DNA from: JAAYZK01 sp964535025
GTDB lineage: Bacteria; Planctomycetota; Phycisphaerae; SM23-33; FEN-1343
Assembly: GCA_964535025.1 (NCBI GenBank)
Contig: CAZHRW010000146.1
Span: forward strand, 1 to 7,294
Direction: 5' to 3'
Length of the DNA: 7,294 bases
Of this stretch, positions 1-6,622 are shown piece by piece. The position numbers were made by a program, and so were the translations under genes. The number at the start of each line of letters is the position of its first letter. Position 1 is the stretch's first letter. The notes below the pieces were generated by a model that was not told the DNA's origin, did no database searches, and saw only the letters and a list, made by a program, of their open reading frames with translations.

Positions 1-33
1 GGCGCGGCGCGAGGGGGTGTCCCCCTGACCGCC

Positions 34-67
34 GATGTCACAGGACAAAAGATGTCACCGGACAAAA
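34..67. repeat. Two adjacent 17-bp direct repeats
   Basis: The 17-mer GATGTCACAGGACAAAA (34-50) is followed directly by GATGTCACCGGACAAAA (51-67), with one mismatch (A/C at the tenth base). The array is AT-richer than its surroundings and lies about 125 bp upstream of the histidine kinase gene. Such a pair could be a terminal or subterminal repeat of a degenerate mobile element, or a tandem operator. No transposase is in the window, so neither reading can be confirmed. Confidence 0.8.
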
Positions 68-68
68 G

Positions 69-94
69 GGATGGGGCAGGTGCCTGGCCCATCC
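69..94. other. Strong hairpin-forming inverted repeat in the left intergenic region
   Basis: GGATGGG (69-75) pairs perfectly with CCCATCC (88-94). After a single G/G mismatch, CAG (77-79) pairs with CTG (84-86) around a four-base loop, giving ten pairs in 26 nt. No T-run follows on the plus strand (next bases TTGCCCC), so it is not a convincing intrinsic terminator. It directly follows the 17-bp direct repeats, and a smaller perfect hairpin AGGGGG/CCCCCT lies at 12-26. Together these suggest a structured, repeat-like remnant or a regulatory leader before the kinase gene. Confidence 0.6.
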
Positions 95-192
95 TTGCCC
101 CGTGTCCGACGATTCTCTAGGGTGGGGGCGCGGGGGCCGACCCGTGTTCATGGGAATCAGTTGCATGGCGGACACCGACTGCGAGGGAATGA

Positions 193-1656
193 ATGAAACT
201 CACGCTCAAGTTCATCCTGGCTCTTTTCCTCGTGCTTGCCGGGATCAGGACGGTGGAAGGCGTCCTGACCGTCCAGCGCGAGACGGCGCGTCTTGACGAG
301 GCGATCGATCGTGACGCCCGTCTGTTCGGGCGTATCCTGCGCACCTCCGTGCGCAGCGCGTGGACCACGAACGGCCGCGAGCAGGCGATCGCGATGATTG
401 ACGCGATGAACGTCGGGCGCCACCCGATGGAGATCTCGTGGGTACCCCTGGTCAGTGCGGACGGGCTGACGCGGCGGCTGGACAACGCGTCGCTGGCCAA
501 GCTGATCCGCGGGGAGACGGTCTCCCTGAGGCAACAGCGCGGCGACCAGGGCCAGGTGCAGTATTTCTTCGTGCCGATCAACCTGCCCGAGGCCACCGGG
601 GCGATCCAGATGGCCGAGCCGCTGGCCGAGCGCAGCCGTTACGTTCAGCATGCGCTGATCCGAGAGCTCGCCGCCGGCGGGATCGTGGTGCTCGGCAGCG
701 GGACGGCGGTGATGCTGTTGGGGACGTTTGTGATCGGTCGTCCGCTCAGCCGTCTGCGCGAACGGGTCAACCAGATCGGCGAGGGCCGACTGGCCGACCG
801 GCTGGACCTGGGGGGCCATGACGAGCTTTCGGCGCTGGCCGACGGGCTCAACGACATGTGCTCGAAGCTGGCGACGGCCCGGCAGCGCGAACAGGCCGAG
901 ACCCGCAAGCGGATCGCCGCGATGGAGCAAATGCGGCACATGGACCGACTTACCACGATCGGCCGTCTGGCCTCGGGCATTGCCCATGAACTGGGCACGC
1001 CGTTGAACGTAATCAGTGGTCGGGCGGGGATGATCTCCGACGGCACGATCCCGCCGGGCTCGCCGGAGATCCGAACGAACGCCGCGACGATCGAGTCGCA
1101 GGCCGAGCGCATGACGCGGATTATCCGGCACCTGCTGGACTTCGCCAGGCAGCGCCCGCCCGAGCGGGTCGAAACCGACGGCGAACAGGTGGTTCGCCAG
1201 GCGGTGGAGCTGGTGGATTGTCTGGGCTATCGTGGGCAGGTGCGGGTGGAGATCCCCGACGGCGGCGGCCCGCTGACGGCCAGCATGGATCCGGTGCAGA
1301 TGCAGCAGGTGATGACGAATCTGATTGAGAACGCCCTGCAGGCCATGCCGGCCGGCGGGGAGACGCTCGTGTCGGTCGCGTCGGTGCACGCCGAGCCGCC
1401 GGCGGGGATCGCCGCGCCGGGCGAGCGGTTTCTCCGGATCACCGTCGAGGACCAGGGCGAGGGCATCGCCGAAGCGGATCTGCCGAGTATCTTCGATCCG
1501 TTCTTCACGACCAAAGACGTGAGCGAAGGCACGGGGCTGGGGCTGTCGATCACGTACGGGATCGTGCGGGAGCACGGCGGGTGGATCGACGTGGTCAGCC
1601 GCCCCGGCGAAGGCAGTCGCTTTTCGGTTTACCTGCCCCAGGAGGACGAGTCATGA
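193..1656 (+). CDS. Membrane sensor histidine kinase (HAMP, HisKA, HATPase), NtrB-like partner of the downstream sigma-54 activator
   Basis: A 487-residue inner-membrane sensor kinase, expected to autophosphorylate from ATP and pass phosphate to the regulator encoded next. Visible order: transmembrane helix about 7-24, an extracytoplasmic region of about 130 residues with no family I recognise, a second helix about 160-182, HAMP about 183-235, and a coiled stretch to 255. The HisKA box has His265 in SGIAHELGTP. The ATPase domain shows the N box (NLIENA, Asn376/Asn380), G1 (DQGEG, 420-424), F box (FDPFF, 434-438) and G2 (GTGLGL, 446-451). All catalytic motifs are intact. The ATG at 193 is preceded by GAGGGA at about the right distance; an out-of-frame ATG lies at 189. 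The stop overlaps the next start as ATGA, so the two genes are translationally coupled. The stimulus is unknown. Confidence 0.96.
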   Translation: MKLTLKFILALFLVLAGIRTVEGVLTVQRETARLDEAIDRDARLFGRILRTSVRSAWTTNGREQAIAMIDAMNVGRHPMEISWVPLVSADGLTRRLDNASLAKLIRGETVSLRQQRGDQGQVQYFFVPINLPEATGAIQMAEPLAERSRYVQHALIRELAAGGIVVLGSGTAVMLLGTFVIGRPLSRLRERVNQIGEGRLADRLDLGGHDELSALADGLNDMCSKLATARQREQAETRKRIAAMEQMRHMDRLTTIGRLASGIAHELGTPLNVISGRAGMISDGTIPPGSPEIRTNAATIESQAERMTRIIRHLLDFARQRPPERVETDGEQVVRQAVELVDCLGYRGQVRVEIPDGGGPLTASMDPVQMQQVMTNLIENALQAMPAGGETLVSVASVHAEPPAGIAAPGERFLRITVEDQGEGIAEADLPSIFDPFFTTKDVSEGTGLGLSITYGIVREHGGWIDVVSRPGEGSRFSVYLPQEDES

Positions 1657-3008
1657 CCGGGACCATTCTGCTGGTCGACGACGACCGGAGCATGTGCGAA
1701 CTGCTCCACGACGACCTCGTTCGCCGGGGCCACGCGGTGCACTGGCACACGGAGGCCGAGACGGCCTTTGCGCAGTTCATGGCCGAGCCGTTCGATACGG
1801 TCGTGACGGACCTGAAGATGCCCGGGCTGGACGGGATCGAGTTCTGCCACCGTCTGGCCGAGAATCGGCCGGACGTGCCGGTGATCGTCATCACCGCCTT
1901 CGGCAGCCTCGATACCGCGGTCGAGGCGATTCGGGCCGGGGCGTACGACTTCGTGACCAAGCCCATCGAGCGCGACATGCTGGCGCTGGTCATCGAGCGG
2001 GCGTTGCGGCATCGCTCCCTGCAGGAACAGGTGCGGTTTCTCAAGGCCGGGCGGGACCCGACCGGGGATTTCGAGGAGTTCATCGGTCGAAGCCGGTGCA
2101 TGGAGGAGATGTTCGAGCAGTTGTCGCGGCTGGCCGATGAGCCCGTGCCGGTCGTGATCACGGGGGAATCGGGCACGGGCAAGGAGCTGGTCGCGCGGGC
2201 GCTGCACCGTCACAGCAAACGATCGGGCCGGTTCGTCCCGATCAACTGTGCCGCGCTGCCGGCGGCGTTGCTGGAGAGCGAGTTGTTCGGCCACGCTGAG
2301 GGGGCCTTTACCGGCGCGAGCTCCGGTCGCGAGGGGCTGTTCCGGGAAGCCGACGGCGGGACGCTGTTCCTCGATGAGATCACGGAGATGGCGCCGCACC
2401 TGCAGCCGAAGCTCCTTCGGGCGATGGAGACCGGTTCGATCCGCCCGGTCGGCCGCAACCGAGAGGTGCCCTGCGACGTTCGCCTGGTGGCCGCCACCAA
2501 CCGGGACCTTCACGCCGCGGTCGACGAGGGCGACTTTCGGGAGGATCTGTTCTTCCGCATCAACGTGGTGCGGATCGAGGTGCCCCCGCTTCGCGTCCGG
2601 GGCAACGACATCCTGCTGCTGGCGCAGCACTTCCTTCGCCAGGCCGCCGTGCGCGGGGATAAGTCGATCACGGGGCTGTCGCCGGCGGCGGCCGAGAAAC
2701 TCCTGGCCTACCGGTGGCCCGGCAATGTGCGGGAGTTGCGCAACGCCATGGAACGCGCGGTGGCCCTGACCCGCTTCGAGCAGATCACCGTCGAGGACCT
2801 GCCGGATCGGATTCGCGACGATCAGACCGCCGCCACGGCCATGGGGGAGACGTTCTCCGACGACCTGCTGCCGCTGGAGGCGCTGGAGCGTCAGTATGTC
2901 CGGCACGTCCTCGAGGTCGTCGGCGGCAACAAGAGCACGGCGGCCCGCATCCTGGGCCTGGGACGGCGAACGTTGTACCGCAAGCTTGAGCGGTGGGGGC
3001 TCTCGTAG
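1653..3008 (+). CDS. NtrC-family sigma-54-dependent response regulator (REC, AAA+, Fis-type HTH)
   Basis: A 451-residue enhancer-binding activator. The receiver domain (1-115) has the acidic pair Asp9/Asp10, phosphoacceptor Asp53, Thr81 and Lys103. The AAA+ domain (about 141-375) has Walker A GESGTGKE (171-178), the sigma-54-contacting loop GAFTGA (217-222), Walker B GGTLFLDE (235-242), sensor I ATNRDL (281-286), a putative arginine finger at Arg302 and the WPGNVREL motif (355-362). A Fis-type helix-turn-helix ends the protein (about 410-451, NKSTAARILGLGRRTLYRKL). The start at 1653 is chosen over an upstream in-frame codon at 1581 because AGGAGG lies at 1640-1645 and the receiver begins immediately afterwards. 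Length and motif set are typical, with nothing missing. It should respond to the upstream kinase; a sigma-54 promoter 250 bp downstream is its likely target. Confidence 0.97.
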   Translation: MTGTILLVDDDRSMCELLHDDLVRRGHAVHWHTEAETAFAQFMAEPFDTVVTDLKMPGLDGIEFCHRLAENRPDVPVIVITAFGSLDTAVEAIRAGAYDFVTKPIERDMLALVIERALRHRSLQEQVRFLKAGRDPTGDFEEFIGRSRCMEEMFEQLSRLADEPVPVVITGESGTGKELVARALHRHSKRSGRFVPINCAALPAALLESELFGHAEGAFTGASSGREGLFREADGGTLFLDEITEMAPHLQPKLLRAMETGSIRPVGRNREVPCDVRLVAATNRDLHAAVDEGDFREDLFFRINVVRIEVPPLRVRGNDILLLAQHFLRQAAVRGDKSITGLSPAAAEKLLAYRWPGNVRELRNAMERAVALTRFEQITVEDLPDRIRDDQTAATAMGETFSDDLLPLEALERQYVRHVLEVVGGNKSTAARILGLGRRTLYRKLERWGLS

Positions 3009-3024
3009 GCGTCGCCGCGGCGCC

Positions 3025-3168
3025 GCCGACCTGTGTCAGAATGGCGCGCCGTATCACGGTGATGCATCCCACGGGGGCACACGCTCGGCGCCGCCGGCCG
3101 ACCTGTGTCAGAATGTCGCGCCGTGTCACCGTGGCGCATCCCACGGGGGCACACCCTCGGCGCCGCGG
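3025..3168. repeat. Two tandem 72-bp repeats, candidate enhancer (upstream activating sequence)
   Basis: Units 3025-3096 and 3097-3168 match at 65 of 72 positions by my count. Unit positions 1-19 and 40-58 are identical. Four of the seven differences fall in a short dyad at unit positions 29-39: ATCAC-G-GTGAT (3053-3063) in unit 1 and GTCAC-C-GTGGC (3125-3135) in unit 2. The outer pair changes from A-T to G-C in a compensatory way. Unit 2 can also form CCGTGG/CCACGG around CGCATC. A partial copy of the unit's end (CGGCGCCGCC) precedes unit 1. The array lies between the activator gene and the sigma-54 promoter, at roughly -118 to -262 from the predicted start, a typical enhancer position. A dispersed intergenic repeat family is the main alternative. 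Confidence 0.85.
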
Positions 3169-3260
3169 GTCGCTTTCCTTCCTCCGGCATTTGGCGTGAC
3201 ACATCGTAGCTGACGCCTTCGGCGGGGGTTGCGCTGTGCCATCTCGGGGCGGGCCGCGTG

Positions 3261-3275
3261 TGGCACGTCCGTTGC
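3261..3275 (+). promoter_or_regulatory. Sigma-54 (-24/-12) promoter for the receiver/Enzyme I operon
   Basis: TGGCACGTCCGTTGC matches the sigma-54 consensus TGGCACG-N4-TTGC at every fixed base, with the essential GG (3262-3263) and GC (3274-3275) separated by the required ten bases. The following base is G rather than the preferred A/T. Transcription should begin near 3287, leaving a leader of about 47 nt before the ATG at 3334. The site lies in intergenic DNA, on the correct strand, and downstream of a gene for a GAFTGA-type activator. The match is by eye; no transcript data support it. Confidence 0.8.
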
Positions 3276-3333
3276 GACTGGATCCGAGCCGTTGGACAAG
3301 GCGTTCAACGCACCGGCCAGGCAGAGACGACCC

Positions 3334-3849
3334 ATGGCACACGACCCGGTAAAAAAACCCGACGCCGCCGCCGGACGCACCGGACGGGGAGCGGACCCCA
3401 CCCCGCACGTGCTGCTGGTGGAAGACGACGACATGATGCGCGAGATGCTCACCGAGGCCTTTGGCCGCGAGGGCTGGAAGGTCACGCAAGCCGCCGACGG
3501 CGAGCGATGGCTTCAAGCCTGCATCAGCGAAGCCACCTCGGTGGACATCATGGAATCCACCGTCGGCGGCCTGTCGTACGACGTGGTCGTCTCCGACATC
3601 CGCATGCCCAACACGAGCGGGCTGGATGTGCTGCGGATCCTCAACGAACTGCGTTGCAGCGGCGTCTGCCCCCCGACGATCTTCATCACCGCTTTCGGCG
3701 ACGCGGCGACGCACGCGGAGGCCCGACGGCTCGGCGCCGTCACCGTCTTTGACAAGCCATTCGACATCAAGGCGCTGATCCGTGCCATTCGGTCGATCAT
3801 CGGCACGCGGCGCCGCGGCGAGAGGATGGAAGATGCCCAGGGATGCTGA
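3334..3849 (+). CDS. Single-domain response regulator (stand-alone receiver, CheY/Spo0F-like architecture)
   Basis: A 171-residue cytoplasmic protein made almost entirely of one receiver domain, with no DNA-binding or enzymatic output domain. After a Lys/Ala/Gly-rich, probably flexible N-terminus (1-24), it shows HVLLVEDDD with acidic residues 30-32, phosphoacceptor Asp88 (VVVSDIRMP), Thr119 (FITAFGD) and Lys141 (FDKPFD). The acidic pair and the phosphoacceptor are about ten residues further apart than in the NtrC-type receiver upstream (Asp10 to Asp53), because of an extra stretch at about 60-82. An upstream in-frame TTG at 3229 was rejected because it lies before the predicted promoter. The ribosome binding site at 3334 is weak. 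The 3' end overlaps the Enzyme I gene by 17 bp. It probably relays phosphate or binds a protein partner; the partner is unknown. Confidence 0.9.
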   Translation: MAHDPVKKPDAAAGRTGRGADPTPHVLLVEDDDMMREMLTEAFGREGWKVTQAADGERWLQACISEATSVDIMESTVGGLSYDVVVSDIRMPNTSGLDVLRILNELRCSGVCPPTIFITAFGDAATHAEARRLGAVTVFDKPFDIKALIRAIRSIIGTRRRGERMEDAQGC

Positions 3850-5500
3850 GACCCTTCGGTTGGCCGGATACGGGATTTCGCCCGGCGTCGGGATGGGGAC
3901 AGCTTACGTCTACCACGATGTCGTCCAGCGGGTCGAGTCGGTGTACCGCCTTCGCTGCGACCGCGAGGTGGACGCCGAATGCAGGCGCCTCGAACAGGCC
4001 ATCGGCACGGTGCTTGCCGACCTCGAGCGCGGGGAAGAGGACGTCAGACACTCCCTTGACGCACAGTTCGCCCGGATCTTCCGCGCCCATCGCGCCATGC
4101 TCGAGGATGGGTCCCTGCGTGGTGCGATGCGCGAGATGATCCACAAGACCCGCATGAACGCCGAGTGCGTCGTCAGCGGGGTGTTCCGCCGCCTGGAAGA
4201 CCAGTTTCGGCAGGTTCACGATTCGCACATGGCCGAGCGGGGCGATGATGTGCGGGATCTGGCGCGTCGCCTCCTGCGGACGCTGGCGGGAGCGGCGGCG
4301 CACGACGGCGCGGCGCTGCCGGCGAACACCGTGGTCGTCGCCACCGGCCTGTTGCCTTCGGACACCGTGCATTTTTCGCGGCATTTGGTCTCCGCGGTCG
4401 TCGTGGAACAGGGCGGCCCGGCCAGCCACACGGCGATCCTGACCCGCGAGCTCGGCATCCCGGCCGTCTCAGGCGTCGAAAACGCCACCGAGCGGATCCC
4501 GGCCGGTCAACGGACGCTCGTGGATGCCAACGACGGCATCGTGGTCGTCGGCCCGGATGAGGCGGCCGAGCAGGCCTTCCGCGACCGGCGGGCGCGGTGG
4601 ACCGTCGGTGACGGACCCGCCCGCAAGCGGGCCGATGGGCCGGCGCGGACACGGGACGGCGAGCCCGTCTCGGTCCGGGCGAACATCTCCTGTGGCGAGG
4701 ACGCCCGGCTGGCCCTGGAGTGCGGGGCCGACGGTGTCGGCCTCTACCGCATCGAGAACCTCTACTTCGGTCGCGAGAAGCTGCCGACGGAAGACACGCT
4801 GATCGCCTGCGTGCGGGAAACGCTCGAGCCGTTCAACCCCGACACGCCGGTGACGCTGCGGCTGCTCGACACCGGGGGCGATAAGCCGTTGCCGTTCCTG
4901 GATCACCCGGTGGACTGTCATCCGTTGCTGGGCCTGCGTGGCGTGCGATTCCTGCTGGCCTATCCCGATCTGCTGCGGACCCAGTTGCGCGCTTTCCTGC
5001 GATTGGCCGAGGATCGCGCGGTACGCATTCTCGTGCCGATGGTCACACTCACGTCCGATATGCGGGCGGTGCGCGCCCTCTACGAGGAGGTCGCCGGCGA
5101 GTTGCGGTGTGACCGTCCGCCGCCCCTGGGCAGCATGATCGAGACGCCCGCCGCGGCGATCTGCGCCGAGACCCTGGTCGAGGTCAGCGATTTCCTCAGC
5201 ATCGGCACCAACGACCTCACGCAGTACACCCTGGCCGCCGCCCGGGAGACGACCGACGCGATCGGCTACTTCCTGGAGGACCATCCGGCCATCTTCCGGC
5301 TCATCGCCCATACCGTCAGGGCCGCCGGCGACACGCCATGCGCCGTGTGCGGCGAACTGGCCGGCCGCCGGGAGGCCGTCGCCGCCCTGCTGCACCGCGG
5401 CGTTCGAGAACTCAGCGTCAACCCGCTGCAAGTGGCTTCCATCAAGGAGGCCGTTGGCCGGGTGGCGTTGGACACGGAGGACATGACCGCAAAACGATGA
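3833..5500 (+). CDS. ptsI: PTS Enzyme I, phosphoenolpyruvate-protein phosphotransferase
   Basis: A 555-residue soluble enzyme of the family that takes phosphate from PEP onto a histidine and passes it to HPr-like proteins. Length is close to the usual 570-575. The N-terminal part (GISPGVGMGTAYV, 14-26) and helical HPr-binding region are followed by the swivelling domain with phosphohistidine His199 in GGPASHTAI. The PEP-binding barrel has Arg306 (LYRIEN), Arg343 and GGDK (348-351), LGLRGVR (366-372), IETPAA (436-441), SIGTNDLTQYT (456-466) and active-site Cys506 (CAVCGELAG). Differences from typical Enzyme I are IEN where TEF is usual, and AAAR where AVDR is usual, so one Asp is lost. The start at 3833 follows AGAGGATGGAAG. 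No GAF domain is present, so it is not the PtsP type. No HPr gene is in view. The symbol reflects family, not proven sugar-PTS function. Confidence 0.93.
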   Translation: MPRDAETLRLAGYGISPGVGMGTAYVYHDVVQRVESVYRLRCDREVDAECRRLEQAIGTVLADLERGEEDVRHSLDAQFARIFRAHRAMLEDGSLRGAMREMIHKTRMNAECVVSGVFRRLEDQFRQVHDSHMAERGDDVRDLARRLLRTLAGAAAHDGAALPANTVVVATGLLPSDTVHFSRHLVSAVVVEQGGPASHTAILTRELGIPAVSGVENATERIPAGQRTLVDANDGIVVVGPDEAAEQAFRDRRARWTVGDGPARKRADGPARTRDGEPVSVRANISCGEDARLALECGADGVGLYRIENLYFGREKLPTEDTLIACVRETLEPFNPDTPVTLRLLDTGGDKPLPFLDHPVDCHPLLGLRGVRFLLAYPDLLRTQLRAFLRLAEDRAVRILVPMVTLTSDMRAVRALYEEVAGELRCDRPPPLGSMIETPAAAICAETLVEVSDFLSIGTNDLTQYTLAAARETTDAIGYFLEDHPAIFRLIAHTVRAAGDTPCAVCGELAGRREAVAALLHRGVRELSVNPLQVASIKEAVGRVALDTEDMTAKR

Positions 5501-5547
5501 CTTCGAAGACAGCCAACGCGACAAGGCAGGCGACCCCGCGCGCTCCG

Positions 5548-5562
5548 CCGGCTTGGAGCCGG
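5548..5562. other. Small hairpin between Enzyme I and lipoprotein genes
   Basis: CCGGCT (5548-5553) pairs perfectly with AGCCGG (5557-5562) around a three-base loop, 48 bp after the Enzyme I stop. No T-tract follows, so it is at best a weak terminator or pause site. The rest of the 155-bp gap (5501-5655) holds no open frame with a ribosome binding site that I can support and no convincing promoter, but it separates the two gene groups. Confidence 0.35.
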
Positions 5563-5655
5563 TCGTGCACGGCCGTCAGCGGAAACGTTCGGCGGATCGG
5601 ACGCCTTCGGGTGCCGCGGGAACCGCCAACACGCCCACGGAGAAAGGAACTGATC

Positions 5656-5886
5656 ATGCGAAGACAATGCCTGACCCCACTGAGCATCATCGTGTTGATG
5701 ATCGCTGTCACGGTGGTTTCGACAGGGTGCCAGGATGCACAGGACACGTCGCCGGCGACGTGGCAGCAGCCTCAGCAGCGGCCCGCCCAGGACCAGCAAC
5801 AACCGCCCCGGGAGCAGCCGCAGCAGCCGCAGCCGCAGCAGCAGCAGCCGCCACAGCAACAGCGACCCGCCTATCCTGGCGACTAG
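5656..5886 (+). CDS. Small Gln/Pro-rich lipoprotein, function unknown
   Basis: A 76-residue predicted lipoprotein. A positively charged start (MRRQ) is followed by a hydrophobic stretch (about 7-22) and a lipobox VSTGC with Cys25 as the lipidation site. The mature part of about 52 residues is almost all Gln and Pro with a few charged residues and is presumably unstructured. The ATG at 5656 has a good ribosome binding site (AAAGGAA at 5643-5649), which decides this start over longer in-frame options. I do not recognise a family. Its low-complexity composition resembles the Pro/Gln-rich linker of the next gene product, whose gene starts 97 bp downstream, so the two may act together in the envelope. 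The CAG/CCG-rich stretch could have expanded by slippage. Confidence 0.75.
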   Translation: MRRQCLTPLSIIVLMIAVTVVSTGCQDAQDTSPATWQQPQQRPAQDQQQPPREQPQQPQPQQQQPPQQQRPAYPGD

Positions 5887-5952
5887 GCTCTTTGCCGACG
5901 CGCACGGCCCCTGCCGATCGGCCGGCCATGGGACCACCGGCGCTCACCGAGA

Positions 5953-5966
5953 CAAGGCCGGCCTTG
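5953..5966. promoter_or_regulatory. Perfect 14-bp palindrome just upstream of the Skp-like gene's ribosome binding site
   Basis: CAAGGCCGGCCTTG is a perfect palindrome ending three bases before the Shine-Dalgarno sequence GAGGAG of the gene that starts at 5984. Its core GGCCGGCC occurs again at 5920-5927, 36 bp upstream, so alternative pairings between the two copies are possible. It could be a protein-binding site or a leader structure near the ribosome binding site. In GC-rich DNA such 8-mers are not rare, so this is tentative. Confidence 0.35.
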
Positions 5967-5983
5967 ATGAGGAGTAGATAACG

Positions 5984-6580
5984 ATGATTCGGAACACCGC
6001 AAGCAAGCTGTTTCTCGTAACCGCCCTGGCGGCGGCCGTCTTGACGACGGCCTTGGTCCTGGCCCGTCCGGGGACCGCCCAAGTGCCGCCCGGCGCTCAA
6101 CAAGCCCCGGCGGACCGCCCTCAACAACAACGCCCGGACGCTCGACCCGGGCAGGCCCCGCCACGCCAACCCCAGCGGCCCGAAGCCGTCTTGAAGATCG
6201 GCACGTACGATCCGCAGACGGCCTTCAACGCGCACCCGGCTCAGGCCGAACTCAACGAGATGCTGGGAGAGGCTCGCGCCGAGATGGAAAAGGCCTACCA
6301 GGACGAGGACCAGGAGAAGATCCAGCAGATCCAGCAGCGCTACGAACAGGCCCACCAGAAGGCTGTTCAACGGTTTGAGAGGGATGTGTCCAGCACCCTG
6401 CCAAAGGTCGCTAAGGCCGCCGACATCAAGGTCGTGGCGGTGCAGGTCGTCTACCAGGCCGACGACGTGCGGACGGTGGATCTTACCCCTCGCTTGGCGC
6501 ATGCGTTCGCCGAAGAGGACAATGGGCGGGAGGAGGAGACCTCCGCACGGCCCGCCATCCCGCCGCTCCCGCGGGAGTGA
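5984..6580 (+). CDS. Exported Skp/OmpH-like periplasmic protein with a Pro/Gln-rich linker
   Basis: A 198-residue secreted or membrane-anchored protein. Residues 1-28 are a basic start plus a long hydrophobic segment; cleavage near the TAQ at 31-33 is plausible. A Pro/Gln/Arg-rich linker covers about 34-66. The rest follows the OmpH/Skp plan: a first strand KIGTYDPQTAF (71-81), a charged, Gln-rich helical region (about 86-137) suited to a coiled coil, and a closing segment (VAKAADIKVVAVQVVYQADDV, split here as 142-151 and 152-162) leading to VDLTPRLAHAF (165-175), like the end of Skp proteins. Skp family members chaperone outer-membrane proteins; here the role is inferred. The family match rests on pattern rather than strong identity, and a charged tail of about 20 residues is extra. 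The start has GAGGAG upstream. Confidence 0.72.
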   Translation: MIRNTASKLFLVTALAAAVLTTALVLARPGTAQVPPGAQQAPADRPQQQRPDARPGQAPPRQPQRPEAVLKIGTYDPQTAFNAHPAQAELNEMLGEARAEMEKAYQDEDQEKIQQIQQRYEQAHQKAVQRFERDVSSTLPKVAKAADIKVVAVQVVYQADDVRTVDLTPRLAHAFAEEDNGREEETSARPAIPPLPRE

Positions 6581-6622
6581 CCCTCGCAACGGCGTGAACG
6601 GTCTTGCGCCGTGATGTTCGCC

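Noticed and set aside
85..98. Possible sigma-54 promoter upstream of the kinase (TGGCCCATCCTTGC)
   Set aside because: GG and GC are separated by nine bases instead of the required ten, and the -24 half lacks CAC. The bases also form one arm of the hairpin at 69-94.
157..1575. Long antisense open frame opposite the histidine kinase
   Set aside because: This is a shadow frame caused by GC-rich codon bias. Its translation is Arg/His/Gln-rich with no domain, while the plus strand carries every kinase motif in order.
1581..1652. Upstream in-frame start for the NtrC-type regulator
   Set aside because: The extension would be a basic, non-conserved leader inside the kinase gene. AGGAGG at 1640-1645 and the ATGA overlap clearly favour 1653.
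3025..3168. CRISPR array
   Set aside because: There are only two directly abutting 72-bp units with no unique spacers and no cas genes nearby.
3351..3357. Run of seven A near the start of the receiver gene as a programmed slippage site
   Set aside because: It simply encodes Val-Lys-Lys-Pro in frame, and I see no alternative product in either shifted frame that would give slippage a purpose.
2785..3714. Long minus-strand open frames across the intergenic repeats, encoding a repeated 24-residue peptide
   Set aside because: The 72-bp repeat length is a multiple of three, so every frame gives a repeated peptide. The frames run antisense through two well-supported genes and have no recognisable domain.
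5557..5575. GG-N10-GC spacing before the lipoprotein gene (GGAGCCGGTCGTGC) as a sigma-54 promoter
   Set aside because: Only the invariant dinucleotides match; the TGGCAC and TTGC contexts are absent, and such spacing is common by chance in GC-rich DNA.
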